Of a stretch of DNA of 64,000 nt, positions 39,967 to 53,191 are shown in pieces (positions within the stretch are counted from its first letter, which is position 1; each line of letters begins with the position of its first letter). The stretch is from contig OZ059900.1 of assembly GCA_964057225.1 (NCBI GenBank), positions 8,256,501-8,320,500 of the forward strand, given 5' to 3'. Origin of the DNA: Auanema rhodensis. Taxonomy: Eukaryota > Nematoda > Chromadorea > Rhabditida > Rhabditidae. The translations under genes and the position numbers were made by a program. The notes beneath the pieces were generated by a model. That model had not been told where the DNA came from. It was given only the letters and a program-made list of their open reading frames with translations, and did no database searches.

Positions 39967-42900
39967 TTGACTATTTTTACATATATATGTCCAATTTTAA
40001 CCACTTTGGTCAAAAAGGACCGAAAATATCAAGAATTATTGGTTTTTTGGGGTTTGAAGGACATTTTGGCTAAATCAGTCAAACTTTTGATCTTAAGCAT
40101 ATTTTTTTCTTCTAAAACGACTAAATGTATGAAATACTGTCATAGAATGTTCATATAGGTGTATTTTGCACGAATATCAAAACTGATTGAAATATGGGCC
40201 TTTTTATGCTCAAAACGCCATATATTCAACGATTTTGGGTACAAAACATGTGAAAACTGTATGTTTTGATCAGACCCTTTGAGATATGGATTTGAAATTC
40301 AGGATTCATAAACTTTGACTATTTTTACATATATATGTCCAATTTTAACCACTTTGGTCAAAAAGGACCGAAAATATCAAGAATTATTGGTTTTTTGGGG
40401 ATTGAAGGGCATTTTGGCAAAATCAGTCAAACTTTTGATCTTAAGCATATTTTTTTCTTCTAAAACAACTAAATGTATGAAATACTGTCATAGAATGTTC
40501 ATATAGGTGTATTTTGCACGAATATCAAAACTGATTGAAATATGGGCCTTTTTATGCTCAAAACGCCATATATTCAACGATTTTGGGTACAAAACATGTG
40601 AAAACTGTATGTTTTGATCAGACCCTTTGAGATATGGATTTGAAATTCAGGATTCATAAACTTTGACTATTTTTACATAAATATGTTCAATTTTAACCAC
40701 TTTGGTCAAAAAGGACCGAAAATATCAAGAATTATTGGTTTTTTGGGGATTGAAGGGCATTTTGGCAAAATCAGTCAAACTTTTGATCTTAAGCATATTT
40801 TTTTCTTCTAAAACGACTAAATGTATGAAATACTGTCATAGAATGTTCATATAGGTGTATTTTGCACGAATATCAAAACTGATTGAAATATGGGCCTTTT
40901 TATGCTCAAAACGCCATATATTCAACGATTTTGGGTACAAAACATGTGAAAACTGTATGTTTTGATCAGACCCTTTGAGATATGGATTTGAAATTCAGGA
41001 TTCATAAACTTTGACTATTTTTACATATATATGTCCAATTTTAACCACTTTGGTCAAAAAGGACCGAAAATATCAAGAATTATTGGTTTTTTGGGGATTG
41101 AAGGGCATTTTGGCAAAATCAGTCAAACTTTTGATCTTAAGCATATTTTTTTCTTCTAAAACGACTAAATGTATGAAATACTGTCATAGAATGTTCATAT
41201 AGGTGTATTTTGCACGAATATCAAAACTGATTGAAATATGGGCCTTTTTATGCTCAAAACGCCATATATTCAACGATTTTGGGTACAAAACATGTGAAAA
41301 CTGTATGTTTTGATCAGACCCTTTGAGATATGGATTTGAATTTCAGGATTCATAAACTTTGACTATTTTTACATAAATATGTTCAATTTTAACCACTTTG
41401 GTCAAAAAGGACCGAAAATATCAAGAATTATTGGTTTTTTGGGGTTTGAAGGGCATTTTGGCTAAATCAGTCAAACTTTTGATCTTAAGCATATTTTTTT
41501 CTTCTAAAACGACTAAATGTATGAAATACTGTCATAGAATGTTCATATAGGTGTATTTTGCACGAATATCAAAACTGATTGAAATATGGGCCTTTTTATG
41601 CTCAAAACGCCATATATTCAACGATTTTGGGTACAAAACATGTGAAAACTGTATGTTTTGATCAGACCCTTTGAGATATGGATTTGAAATTCAGGATTCA
41701 TAAACTTTGACTATTTTTACATATATATGTCCAATTTTAACCACTTTGGTCAAAAAGGACCGAAAATATCAAGAATTATTGGTTTTTTGGGGTTTGAAGG
41801 ACATTTTGGCTAAATCAGTCAAACTTTTGATCTTAAGCATATTTTTTTCTTCTAAAACGACTAAATGTATGAAATACTGTCATAGAATGTTCATATAGGT
41901 GTATTTTGCACGAATATCAAAACTGATTGAAATATGGGCCTTTTTATGCTCAAAACGCCATATATTCAACGATTTTGGGTACAAAACATGTGAAAACTGT
42001 ATGTTTTGATCAGACCCTTTGAGATATGGATTTGAAATTCAGGATTCATAAACTTTGACTATTTTTACATATATATGTCCAATTTTAACCACTTTGGTCA
42101 AAAAGGACCGAAAATATCAAGAATTATTGGTTTTTTGGGGATTGAAGGGCATTTTGGCAAAATCAGTCAAACTTTTGGTCTTAAGCATATTTTTTTCTTC
42201 TAAAACAACTAAATGTATGAAATACTGTCATAGAATGTTCATATAGGTGTATTTTGCACGAATATCAAAACTGATTGAAATATGGGCCTTTTTATGCTCA
42301 AAACGCCATATATTCAACGATTTTGGGTACAAAACATGTGAAAACTGTATGTTTTGATCAGACCCTTTGAGATATGGATTTGAAATTCAGGATTCATAAA
42401 CTTTGACTATTTTTACATATATATGTCCAATTTTAACCACTTTGGTCAAAAAGGACCGAAAATATCAAGAATTATTGGTTTTTTGGGGATTGAAGGGCAT
42501 TTTGGCAAAATCAGTCAAACTTTTGATCTTAAGCATATTTTTTTCTTCTAAAACGACTAAATGTATGAAATACTGTCATAGAATGTTCATATAGGTGTAT
42601 TTTGCACGAATATCAAAACTGATTGAAATATGGGCCTTTTTATGCTCAAAACGCCATATATTCAACGATTTTGGGTACAAAACATGTGAAAACTGTATGT
42701 TTTGATCAGACCCTTTGAGATATGGATTTGAAATTCAGGATTCATAAACTTTGACTATTTTTACATATATATGTTCAATTTTAACCACTTTGGTCAAAAA
42801 GGACCGAAAATATCAAGAATTATTGGTTTTTTGGGGATTGAAGGGCATTTTGGCAAAATCAGTCAAACTTTTGATCTTAAGCATATTTTTTTCTTCTAAA

Positions 42901-43098
42901 ACGACTAAATGTATGGAATACTGTCATAGAATGTTCATATAGGTGTATTTTGCACGAATATCAAAACTGATTGAAATATGGGCCTTTTTATGCTCAAAAC
43001 GCCATATATTCAACGATTTTGGGTACAAAACATGTGAAAACTGTATGTTTTGATCAGACCCTTTGAGATATGGATTTGAAATTCAGGATTCATAAACT
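39967..43098 (+). repeat. 9-monomer remnant of block 4/5 type
   Basis: Monomers 39967-41706 follow the last five of block 4 (33355-35094): a ggacatt monomer, a caactaaatg monomer with ggattg, an acataaatatg monomer, an ordinary one, and one preceded by gaattt (41338). The ggacatt plus caactaaatg pair recurs at 41707 and 42055, the latter with a private cttttggtc near 42174. The region ends with atggaatac monomers (42751) that lead into the next family. A private gaaaatcagg lies near 39946. Confidence 0.75.
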
Positions 43099-46000
43099 TT
43101 GACTATTTTTACATATATATGTCCAATTTTAACCACTTTGGTCAAAAAGGACCGAAAATATCAAGAATTATTGGTTTTTTGGGGATTGAAGGGCATTTTG
43201 GCAAAATCAGTCAAACTTTTGATCTTAAGCATATTTTTTTCTTCTAAAACGACTAAATGTATGGAATACTGTCATAGAATGTTGATAGAGGTGTATTTTG
43301 CACGAATATCGAAACTGATTGAAATATGGGCCTTTTTATGCTCAAAACGCCATATATTCAACGATTTTGGGTACAAAACATGTGAAAACTGTATGTTTTG
43401 ATCAGACCCTTTGAGATATGGATTTGAAATTCAGGATTCATAAACTTCGACTATTTTTACATATATATGTCCAATTTTAACCACTTTGGTCAAAAAGGAC
43501 CGAAAATATCAAGAATTATTGGTTTTTTGGGGTTTGAAGGGCATTTTGGCTAAATCAGTCAAACTTTTGATCTTAAGCATATTTTTTTTTTCTAAAACGA
43601 CTAAATGTATGAAATACTGTCATAGAATGTTCATATAGGTGTATTTTGCACGAATATCAAAACTGATTGAAATATGGGCCTTTTTATGCTCAAAACGCCA
43701 TATATTCAACGATTTTGGGTACAAAACATGTGAAAACTGTATGTTTTGATCAGACCCTTTGAGATGTGGATTTGAAATTCAGGATTCATAAACTTTGACT
43801 ATTTTCACATATATATGTCCAATTTTAACCACTTTGGTCAAAAAGGACCGAAAATATCAAGAATTATTGGTTTTTTGGGGTTTGAAGGACATTTTGGCTA
43901 AATCAGTCAAACTTTTGATCTTAAGCATATTTTTTTCTTCTAAAACGACTAAATGTATGAAATACTGTCATAGAATGTTCATATAGGTGTATTTTGCACG
44001 AATATCAAAACTGATTGAAATATGGGCCTTTTTATGCTCAAAACGCCATATATTCAACGATTTTGGGTACAAAACATGTGAAAACTGTATGTTTTGATCA
44101 GACCCTTTGAGATATGGATTTGAAATTCAGGATTCATAAACTTTGACTATTTTTACATATATATGTCCAATTTTAACCACTTTGGTCAAAAAGGACCGAA
44201 AATATCAAGAATTATTGGTTTTTTGGGGATTGAAGGGCATTTTGGCAAAATCAGTCAAACTTTTGATCTTAAGCATATTTTTTTCTTCTAAAACGACTAA
44301 ATGTATGAAATACTGTCATAGAATGTTCATATAGGTGTATTTTGCACGAATATCAAAACTGATTGAAATATGGGCCTTTTTATGCTAAAAACGCCATATA
44401 TTCAACGATTTTGGGTACAAAACATGTGAAAACTGTATGTTTTGATCAGACCCTTTGAGATATAGATTTGAAATTCAGGATTCATAAACTTTGACTATTT
44501 TTACATAAATATGTTCAATTTTAACCACTTTGGTCAAAAAGGACCGAAAATATCAAGAAGTATTGGTTTTTTGGGGTTTGAAGGGCATTTTGGCTAAATC
44601 AGTCAAACTTTTGATCTTAAGCATATTTTTTTCTTCTAAAACGACTAAATGTATGAAAAACTGTCATAGAATGTTCATATAGGTGTATTTTGCACGAATA
44701 TCAAAACTGATTGAAATATGGGCCTTTTTATGCTCAAAACGCCATATATTCAACGATTTTGGGTACAAAACATGTGAAAACTGTATGTTTTGATCAGACC
44801 CTTTGAGATATGGATTTGAAATTCAGGATTCATAAACTTTGACTATTTTTACATATATATGTCCAATTTTAACCACTTTGGTCAAAAAGGACCGAAAATA
44901 TCAAGAATTATTGGTTTTTTGGGGATTGAAGGGCATTTTGGCAAAATCAGTCAAACTTTTGATCTTAAGCATATTTTTTTTTTCTAAAACGACTAAATGT
45001 ATGAAATACTGTCATAGAATGTTCATATAGGTGTATTTTGCACGAATATCAAAACTGATTGAAATATGGGCCTTTTTATGCTCAAAACGCCATATATTCA
45101 ACGATTTTGGGTACAAAACATGTGAAAACTGTATGTTTTGATCAGACCCTTTGAGATATGGATTTGAAATTCAGGATTCATAAACTTTGACTATTTTTAC
45201 ATATATATGTCCAATTTTAACCACTTTGGTCAAAAAGGACCGAAAATATCAAGAATTATTGGTTTTTTGGGGTTTGAAGGGCATTTTGGCAAAATCAGTC
45301 AAACTTTTGATCTTAAGCATATTTTTTTCTTCTAAAACAACTAAATGTATGAAATACTGTCATAGAATGTTCATATAGGTGTATTTTGCACGAATATCAA
45401 AACTGATTGAAATATGGGCCTTTTTATGCTCAAAACGCCATATATTCAACGATTTTGGGTACAAAACATGTGAAAACTGTATGTTTTGATCAGACCCTTT
45501 GAGATATGGATTTGAAATTCAGGATTCATAAACTTTGACTATTTTTACATATATATGTCCAATTTTAACCACTTTGGTCAAAAAGGACCGAAAATATCAA
45601 GAATTATTGGTTTTTTGGGGTTTGAAGGACATTTTGGCTAAATCAGTCAAACTTTTGATCTTAAGCATATTTTTTTCTTCTAAAACGACTAAATGTATGA
45701 AATACTGTCATAGAATGTTCATATAGGTGTATTTTGCACGAATATCAAAACTGATTGAAATATGGGCCTTTTTATGCTCAAAACGCCATATATTCAACGA
45801 TTTTGGGTACAAAACATGTGAAAACTGTATGTTTTGATCAGACCCTTTGAGATATGGATTTGAAATTCAGGATTCATAAACTTTGACTATTTTTACATAA
45901 ATATGTTCAATTTTAACCACTTTGGTCAAAAAGGACCGAAAATATCAAGAATTATTGGTTTTTTGGGGATTGAAGGGCATTTTGGCAAAATCAGTCAAAC

Positions 46001-48318
46001 TTTTGATCTTAAGCATATTTTTTTCTTCTAAAACGACTAAATGTATGGAATACTGTCATAGAATGTTCATATAGGTGTATTTTGCACGAATATCAAAACT
46101 GATTGAAATATGGGCCTTTTTATGCTCAAAACGCCATATATTCAACGATTTTGGGTACAAAACATGTGAAAACTGTATGTTTTGATCAGACCCTTTGAGA
46201 TATGGATTTGAAATTCAGGATTCATAAACTTTGACTATTTTTACATATATATGTTCAATTTTAACCACTTTGGTCAAAAAGGACCGAAAATATCAAGAAT
46301 TATTGGTTTTTTGGGGATTGAAGGGCATTTTGGCAAAATCAGTCAAACTTTTGATCTTAAGCATATTTTTTTCTTCTAAAACGACTAAATGTATGGAGTA
46401 CTGTCATAGAATGTTCATATAGGTGTATTTTGCACGAATATCAAAACTGATTGAAATATGGGCCTTTTTATGCTCAAAACGCCATATATTCAACGATTTT
46501 GGGTACAAAACATGTGAAAACTGTATGTTTTGATCAGACCCTTTGAGATATGGATTTGAAATTCAGGATTCATAAACTTCGACTATTTTTACATATATAT
46601 GTCCAATTTTAACCACTTTGGTCAAAAAGGACCGAAAATATCAAGAATTATTGGTTTTTTGGGGTTTGAAGGGCATTTTGGCTAAATCAGTCAAACTTTT
46701 GATCTTAAGCATATTTTTTTTTTCTAAAACGACTAAATGTATGAAATACTGTCATAGAATGTTCATATAGGTGTATTTTGCACGAATATCAAAACTGATT
46801 GAAATATGGGCCTTTTTATGCTCAAAACGCCATATATTCAACGATTTTGGGTACAAAACATGTGAAAACTGTATGTTTTGATCAGACCCTTTGAGATATG
46901 GATTTGAAATTCAGGATTCATAAACTTTGACTATTTTTACATAAATATGTTCAATTTTAACCACTTTGGTCAAAAAGGACCGAAAATATCAAGAATTATT
47001 GGTTTTTTGGGGATTGAAGGGCATTTTGGCAAAATCAGTCAAACTTTTGATCTTAAGCATATTTTTTTCTTCTAAAACGACTAAATGTATGGAATACTGT
47101 CATAGAATGTTCATATAGGTGTATTTTGCACGAATATCAAAACTGATTGAAATATGGGCCTTTTTATGCTCAAAACGCCATATATTCAACGATTTTGGGT
47201 ACAAAACATGTGAAAACTGTATGTTTTGATCAGACCCTTTGAGATATGGATTTGAAATTCAGGATTCATAAACTTTGACTATTTTTACATATATATGTTC
47301 AATTTTAACCACTTTGGTCAAAAAGGACCGAAAATATCAAGAATTATTGGTTTTTTGGGGATTGAAGGGCATTTTGGCAAAATCAGTCAAACTTTTGATC
47401 TTAAGCATATTTTTTTCTTCTAAAACGACTAAATGTATGGAATACTGTCATAGAATGTTCATATAGGTGTATTTTGCACGAATATCAAAACTGATTGAAA
47501 TATGGGCCTTTTTATGCTCAAAACGCCATATATTCAACGATTTTGGGTACAAAACATGTGAAAACTGTATGTTTTGATCAGACCCTTTGAGATATGGATT
47601 TGAAATTCAGGATTCATAAACTTCGACTATTTTTACATATATATGTCCAATTTTAACCACTTTGGTCAAAAAGGACCGAAAATATCAAGAATTATTGGTT
47701 TTTTGGGGTTTGAAGGGCATTTTGGCTAAATCAGTCAAACTTTTGATCTTAAGCATATTTTTTTTTTCTAAAACGACTAAATGTATGAAATACTGTCATA
47801 GAATGTTCATATAGGTGTATTTTGCACGAATATCAAAACTGATTGAAATATGGGCCTTTTTATGCTCAAAACGCCATATATTCAACGATTTTGGGTACAA
47901 AACATGTGAAAACTGTATGTTTTGATCAGACCCTTTGAGATATGGATTTGAAATTCAGGATTCATAAACTTTGACTATTTTTACATATATATGTCCAATT
48001 TTAACCACTTTGGTCAAAAAGGACCGAAAATATCAAGAATTATTGGTTTTTTGGGGTTTGAAGGACATTTTGGCTAAATCAGTTAAACTTTTGATCTTAA
48101 GCATATTTTTTTCTTCTAAAACGACTAAATGTATGGAATACTGTCATAGAATGTTCATATAGGTGTATTTTGCACGAATATCAAAACTGATTGAAATATG
48201 GGCCTTTTTATGCTCAAAACGCCATATATTCAACGATTTTGGGTACAAAACATGTGAAAACTGTATGTTTTGATCAGACCCTTTGAGATATGGATTTGAA
48301 ATTCAGGATTCATAAACT
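43099..48318 (+). repeat. higher-order block 6 (15 monomers, 5220 bp)
   Basis: Markers are a ttgatagagg monomer (43099), 10-T tract monomers (43447, 44839, 46579, 47623), atatagattt near 44461, agaagtattgg near 44556, atgaaaaactg near 44653, atggagtac near 46394 and cagttaaac near 48081. Most recur 4872-4873 bp later in block 7. The monomer at 44143 (with gctaaaaacg near 44385) has no counterpart there, which accounts for the 15 versus 14 difference. Confidence 0.85.
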
Positions 48319-51300
48319 TTGACTATTTTTACATATATATGTTCAATTTTAACCACTTTGGTCAAAAAGGACCGAAAATATCAAGAATTATTGGTTTTTT
48401 GGGGATTGAAGGGCATTTTGGCAAAATCAGTCAAACTTTTGATCTTAAGCATATTTTTTTCTTCTAAAACGACTAAATGTATGGAATACTGTCATAGAAT
48501 GTTGATAGAGGTGTATTTTGCACGAATATCGAAACTGATTGAAATATGGGCCTTTTTATGCTCAAAACGCCATATATTCAACGATTTTGGGTACAAAACA
48601 TGTGAAAACTGTATGTTTTGATCAGACCCTTTGAGATATGGATTTGAAATTCAGGATTCATAAACTTCGACTATTTTTACATATATATGTCCAATTTTAA
48701 CCACTTTGGTCAAAAAGGACCGAAAATATCAAGAATTATTGGTTTTTTGGGGTTTGAAGGGCATTTTGGCTAAATCAGTCAAACTTTTGATCTTAAGCAT
48801 ATTTTTTTTTTCTAAAACGACTAAATGTATGAAATACTGTCATAGAATGTTCATATAGGTGTATTTTGCACGAATATCAAAACTGATTGAAATATGGGCC
48901 TTTTTATGCTCAAAACGCCATATATTCAACGATTTTGGGTACAAAACATGTGAAAACTGTATGTTTTGATCAGACCCTTTGAGATATGGATTTGAAATTC
49001 AGGATTCATAAACTTTGACTATTTTTACATATTTATGTCCAATTTTAACCACTTTGGTCAAAAAGGACCGAAAATATCAAGAATTATTGGTTTTTTGGGG
49101 TTTGAAGGACATTTTGGCTAAATCAGTCAAACTTTTGATCTTAAGCATATTTTTTTCTTCTAAAACGACTAAATGTATGAAATACTGTCATAGAATGTTC
49201 ATATAGGTGTATTTTGCACGAATATCAAAACTGATTGAAATATGGGCCTTTTTATGCTCAAAACGCCATATATTCAACGATTTTGGGTACAAAACATGTG
49301 AAAACTGTATGTTTTGATCAGACCCTTTGAGATATAGATTTGAAATTCAGGATTCATAAACTTTGACTATTTTTACATAAATATGTTCAATTTTAACCAC
49401 TTTGGTCAAAAAGGACCGAAAATATCAAGAAGTATTGGTTTTTTGGGGTTTGAAGGGCATTTTGGCTAAATCAGTCAAACTTTTGATCTTAAGCATATTT
49501 TTTTCTTCTAAAACGACTAAATGTATGAAAAACTGTCATAGAATGTTCATATAGGTGTATTTTGCACGAATATCAAAACTGATTGAAATATGGGCCTTTT
49601 TATGCTCAAAACGCCATATATTCAACGATTTTGGGTACAAAACATGTGAAAACTGTATGTTTTGATCAGACCCTTTGAGATATGGATTTGAAATTCAGGA
49701 TTCATAAACTTTGACTATTTTTACATATATATGTCCAATTTTAACCACTTTGGTCAAAAAGGACCGAAAATATCAAGAATTATTGGTTTTTTGGGGATTG
49801 AAGGGCATTTTGGCAAAATCAGTCAAACTTTTGATCTTAAGCATATTTTTTTTTTCTAAAACGACTAAATGTATGAAATACTGTCATAGAATGTTCATAT
49901 AGGTGTATTTTGCACGAATATCAAAACTGATTGAAATATGGGCCTTTTTATGCTCAAAACGCCATATATTCAACGATTTTGGGTACAAAACATGTGAAAA
50001 CTGTATGTTTTGATCAGACCCTTTGAGATATGGATTTGAAATTCAGGATTCATAAACTTTGACTATTTTTACATATATATGTCCAATTTTAACCACTTTG
50101 GTCAAAAAGGACCGAAAATATCAAGAATTATTGGTTTTTTGGGGTTTGAAGGGCATTTTGGCAAAATCAGTCAAACTTTTGATCTTAAGCATATTTTTTT
50201 CTTCTAAAACAACTAAATGTATGAAATACTGTCATAGAATGTTCATATAGGTGTATTTTGCACGAATATCAAAACTGATTGAAATATGGGCCTTTTTATG
50301 CTCAAAACGCCATATATTCAACGATTTTGGGTACAAAACATGTGAAAACTGTATGTTTTGATCAGACCCTTTGAGATATGGATTTGAAATTCAGGATTCA
50401 TAAACTTTGACTATTTTTACATATATATGTCCAATTTTAACCACTTTGGTCAAAAAGGACCGAAAATATCAAGAATTATTGGTTTTTTGGGGTTTGAAGG
50501 ACATTTTGGCTAAATCAGTCAAACTTTTGATCTTAAGCATATTTTTTTCTTCTAAAACGACTAAATGTATGAAATACTGTCATAGAATGTTCATATAGGT
50601 GTATTTTGCACGAATATCAAAACTGATTGAAATATGGGCCTTTTTATGCTCAAAACGCCATATATTCAACGATTTTGGGTACAAAACATGTGAAAACTGT
50701 ATGTTTTGATCAGACCCTTTGAGATATGGATTTGAAATTCAGGATTCATAAACTTTGACTATTTTTACATAAATATGTTCAATTTTAACCACTTTGGTCA
50801 AAAAGGACCGAAAATATCAAGAATTATTGGTTTTTTGGGGATTGAAGGGCATTTTGGCAAAATCAGTCAAACTTTTGATCTTAAGCATATTTTTTTCTTC
50901 TAAAACGACTAAATGTATGGAATACTGTCATAGAATGTTCATATAGGTGTATTTTGCACGAATATCAAAACTGATTGAAATATGGGCCTTTTTATGCTCA
51001 AAACGCCATATATTCAACGATTTTGGGTACAAAACATGTGAAAACTGTATGTTTTGATCAGACCCTTTGAGATATGGATTTGAAATTCAGGATTCATAAA
51101 CTTTGACTATTTTTACATATATATGTTCAATTTTAACCACTTTGGTCAAAAAGGACCGAAAATATCAAGAATTATTGGTTTTTTGGGGATTGAAGGGCAT
51201 TTTGGCAAAATCAGTCAAACTTTTGATCTTAAGCATATTTTTTTCTTCTAAAACGACTAAATGTATGGAGTACTGTCATAGAATGTTCATATAGGTGTAT

Positions 51301-53191
51301 TTTGCACGAATATCAAAACTGATTGAAATATGGGCCTTTTTATGCTCAAAACGCCATATATTCAACGATTTTGGGTACAAAACATGTGAAAACTGTATGT
51401 TTTGATCAGACCCTTTGAGATATGGATTTGAAATTCAGGATTCATAAACTTCGACTATTTTTACATATATATGTCCAATTTTAACCACTTTGGTCAAAAA
51501 GGACCGAAAATATCAAGAATTATTGGTTTTTTGGGGTTTGAAGGGCATTTTGGCTAAATCAGTCAAACTTTTGATCTTAAGCATATTTTTTTTTTCTAAA
51601 ACGACTAAATGTATGAAATACTGTCATAGAATGTTCATATAGGTGTATTTTGCACGAATATCAAAACTGATTGAAATATGGGCCTTTTTATGCTCAAAAC
51701 GCCATATATTCAACGATTTTGGGTACAAAACATGTGAAAACTGTATGTTTTGATCAGACCCTTTGAGATATGGATTTGAAATTCAGGATTCATAAACTTT
51801 GACTATTTTTACATAAATATGTTCAATTTTAACCACTTTGGTCAAAAAGGACCGAAAATATCAAGAATTATTGGTTTTTTGGGGATTGAAGGGCATTTTG
51901 GCAAAATCAGTCAAACTTTTGATCTTAAGCATATTTTTTTCTTCTAAAACGACTAAATGTATGGAATACTGTCATAGAATGTTCATATAGGTGTATTTTG
52001 CACGAATATCAAAACTGATTGAAATATGGGCCTTTTTATGCTCAAAACGCCATATATTCAACGATTTTGGGTACAAAACATGTGAAAACTGTATGTTTTG
52101 ATCAGACCCTTTGAGATATGGATTTGAAATTCAGGATTCATAAACTTTGACTATTTTTACATATATATGTTCAATTTTAACCACTTTGGTCAAAAAGGAC
52201 CGAAAATATCAAGAATTATTGGTTTTTTGGGGATTGAAGGGCATTTTGGCAAAATCAGTCAAACTTTTGATCTTAAGCATATTTTTTTCTTCTAAAACGA
52301 CTAAATGTATGGAATACTGTCATAGAATGTTCATATAGGTGTATTTTGCACGAATATCAAAACTGATTGAAATATGGGCCTTTTTATGCTCAAAACGCCA
52401 TATATTCAACGATTTTGGGTACAAAACATGTGAAAACTGTATGTTTTGATCAGACCCTTTGAGATATGGATTTGAAATTCAGGATTCATAAACTTCGACT
52501 ATTTTTACATATATATGTCCAATTTTAACCACTTTGGTCAAAAAGGACCGAAAATATCAAGAATTATTGGTTTTTTGGGGTTTGAAGGGCATTTTGGCTA
52601 AATCAGTCAAACTTTTGATCTTAAGCATATTTTTTTTTTTCTAAAACGACTAAATGTATGAAATACTGTCATAGAATGTTCATATAGGTGTATTTTGCAC
52701 GAATATCAAAACTGATTGAAATATGGGCCTTTTTATGCTCAAAACGCCATATATTCAACGATTTTGGGTACAAAACATGTGAAAACTGTATGTTTTGATC
52801 AGACCCTTTGAGATATGGATTTGAAATTCAGGATTCATAAACTTTGACTATTTTTACATATATATGTCCAATTTTAACCACTTTGGTCAAAAAGGACCGA
52901 AAATATCAAGAATTATTGGTTTTTTGGGGTTTGAAGGACATTTTGGCTAAATCAGTTAAACTTTTGATCTTAAGCATATTTTTTTCTTCTAAAACGACTA
53001 AATGTATGGAATACTGTCATAGAATGTTCATATAGGTGTATTTTGCACGAATATCAAAACTGATTGAAATATGGGCCTTTTTATGCTCAAAACGCCATAT
53101 ATTCAACGATTTTGGGTACAAAACATGTGAAAACTGTATGTTTTGATCAGACCCTTTGAGATATGGATTTGAAATTCAGGATTCATAAACT
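48319..53191 (+). repeat. higher-order block 7 (14 monomers, 4873 bp)
   Basis: This is a copy of block 6 from its atatagattt marker onwards: atatagattt near 49333, agaagtattgg near 49428, atgaaaaactg near 49525, atggagtac near 51266 and cagttaaac near 52954. It differs by loss of the 44143-type monomer, by an atttatgtcc change at 49015, and by one extra T near 52640. The very high similarity to block 6 suggests recent homogenisation at the scale of about 4.9 kb. Confidence 0.85.
52495..52843 (+). repeat. 349 bp monomer with lengthened T tract
   Basis: The T tract at 52630-52640 holds 11 T, against 10 in the matching block 6 monomer and 7 T plus ctt in the common form. This is the only copy with the extra base, and it makes the period 349 bp. 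Slippage in a homopolymer, or a homopolymer sequencing error, both fit. Confidence 0.8.
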
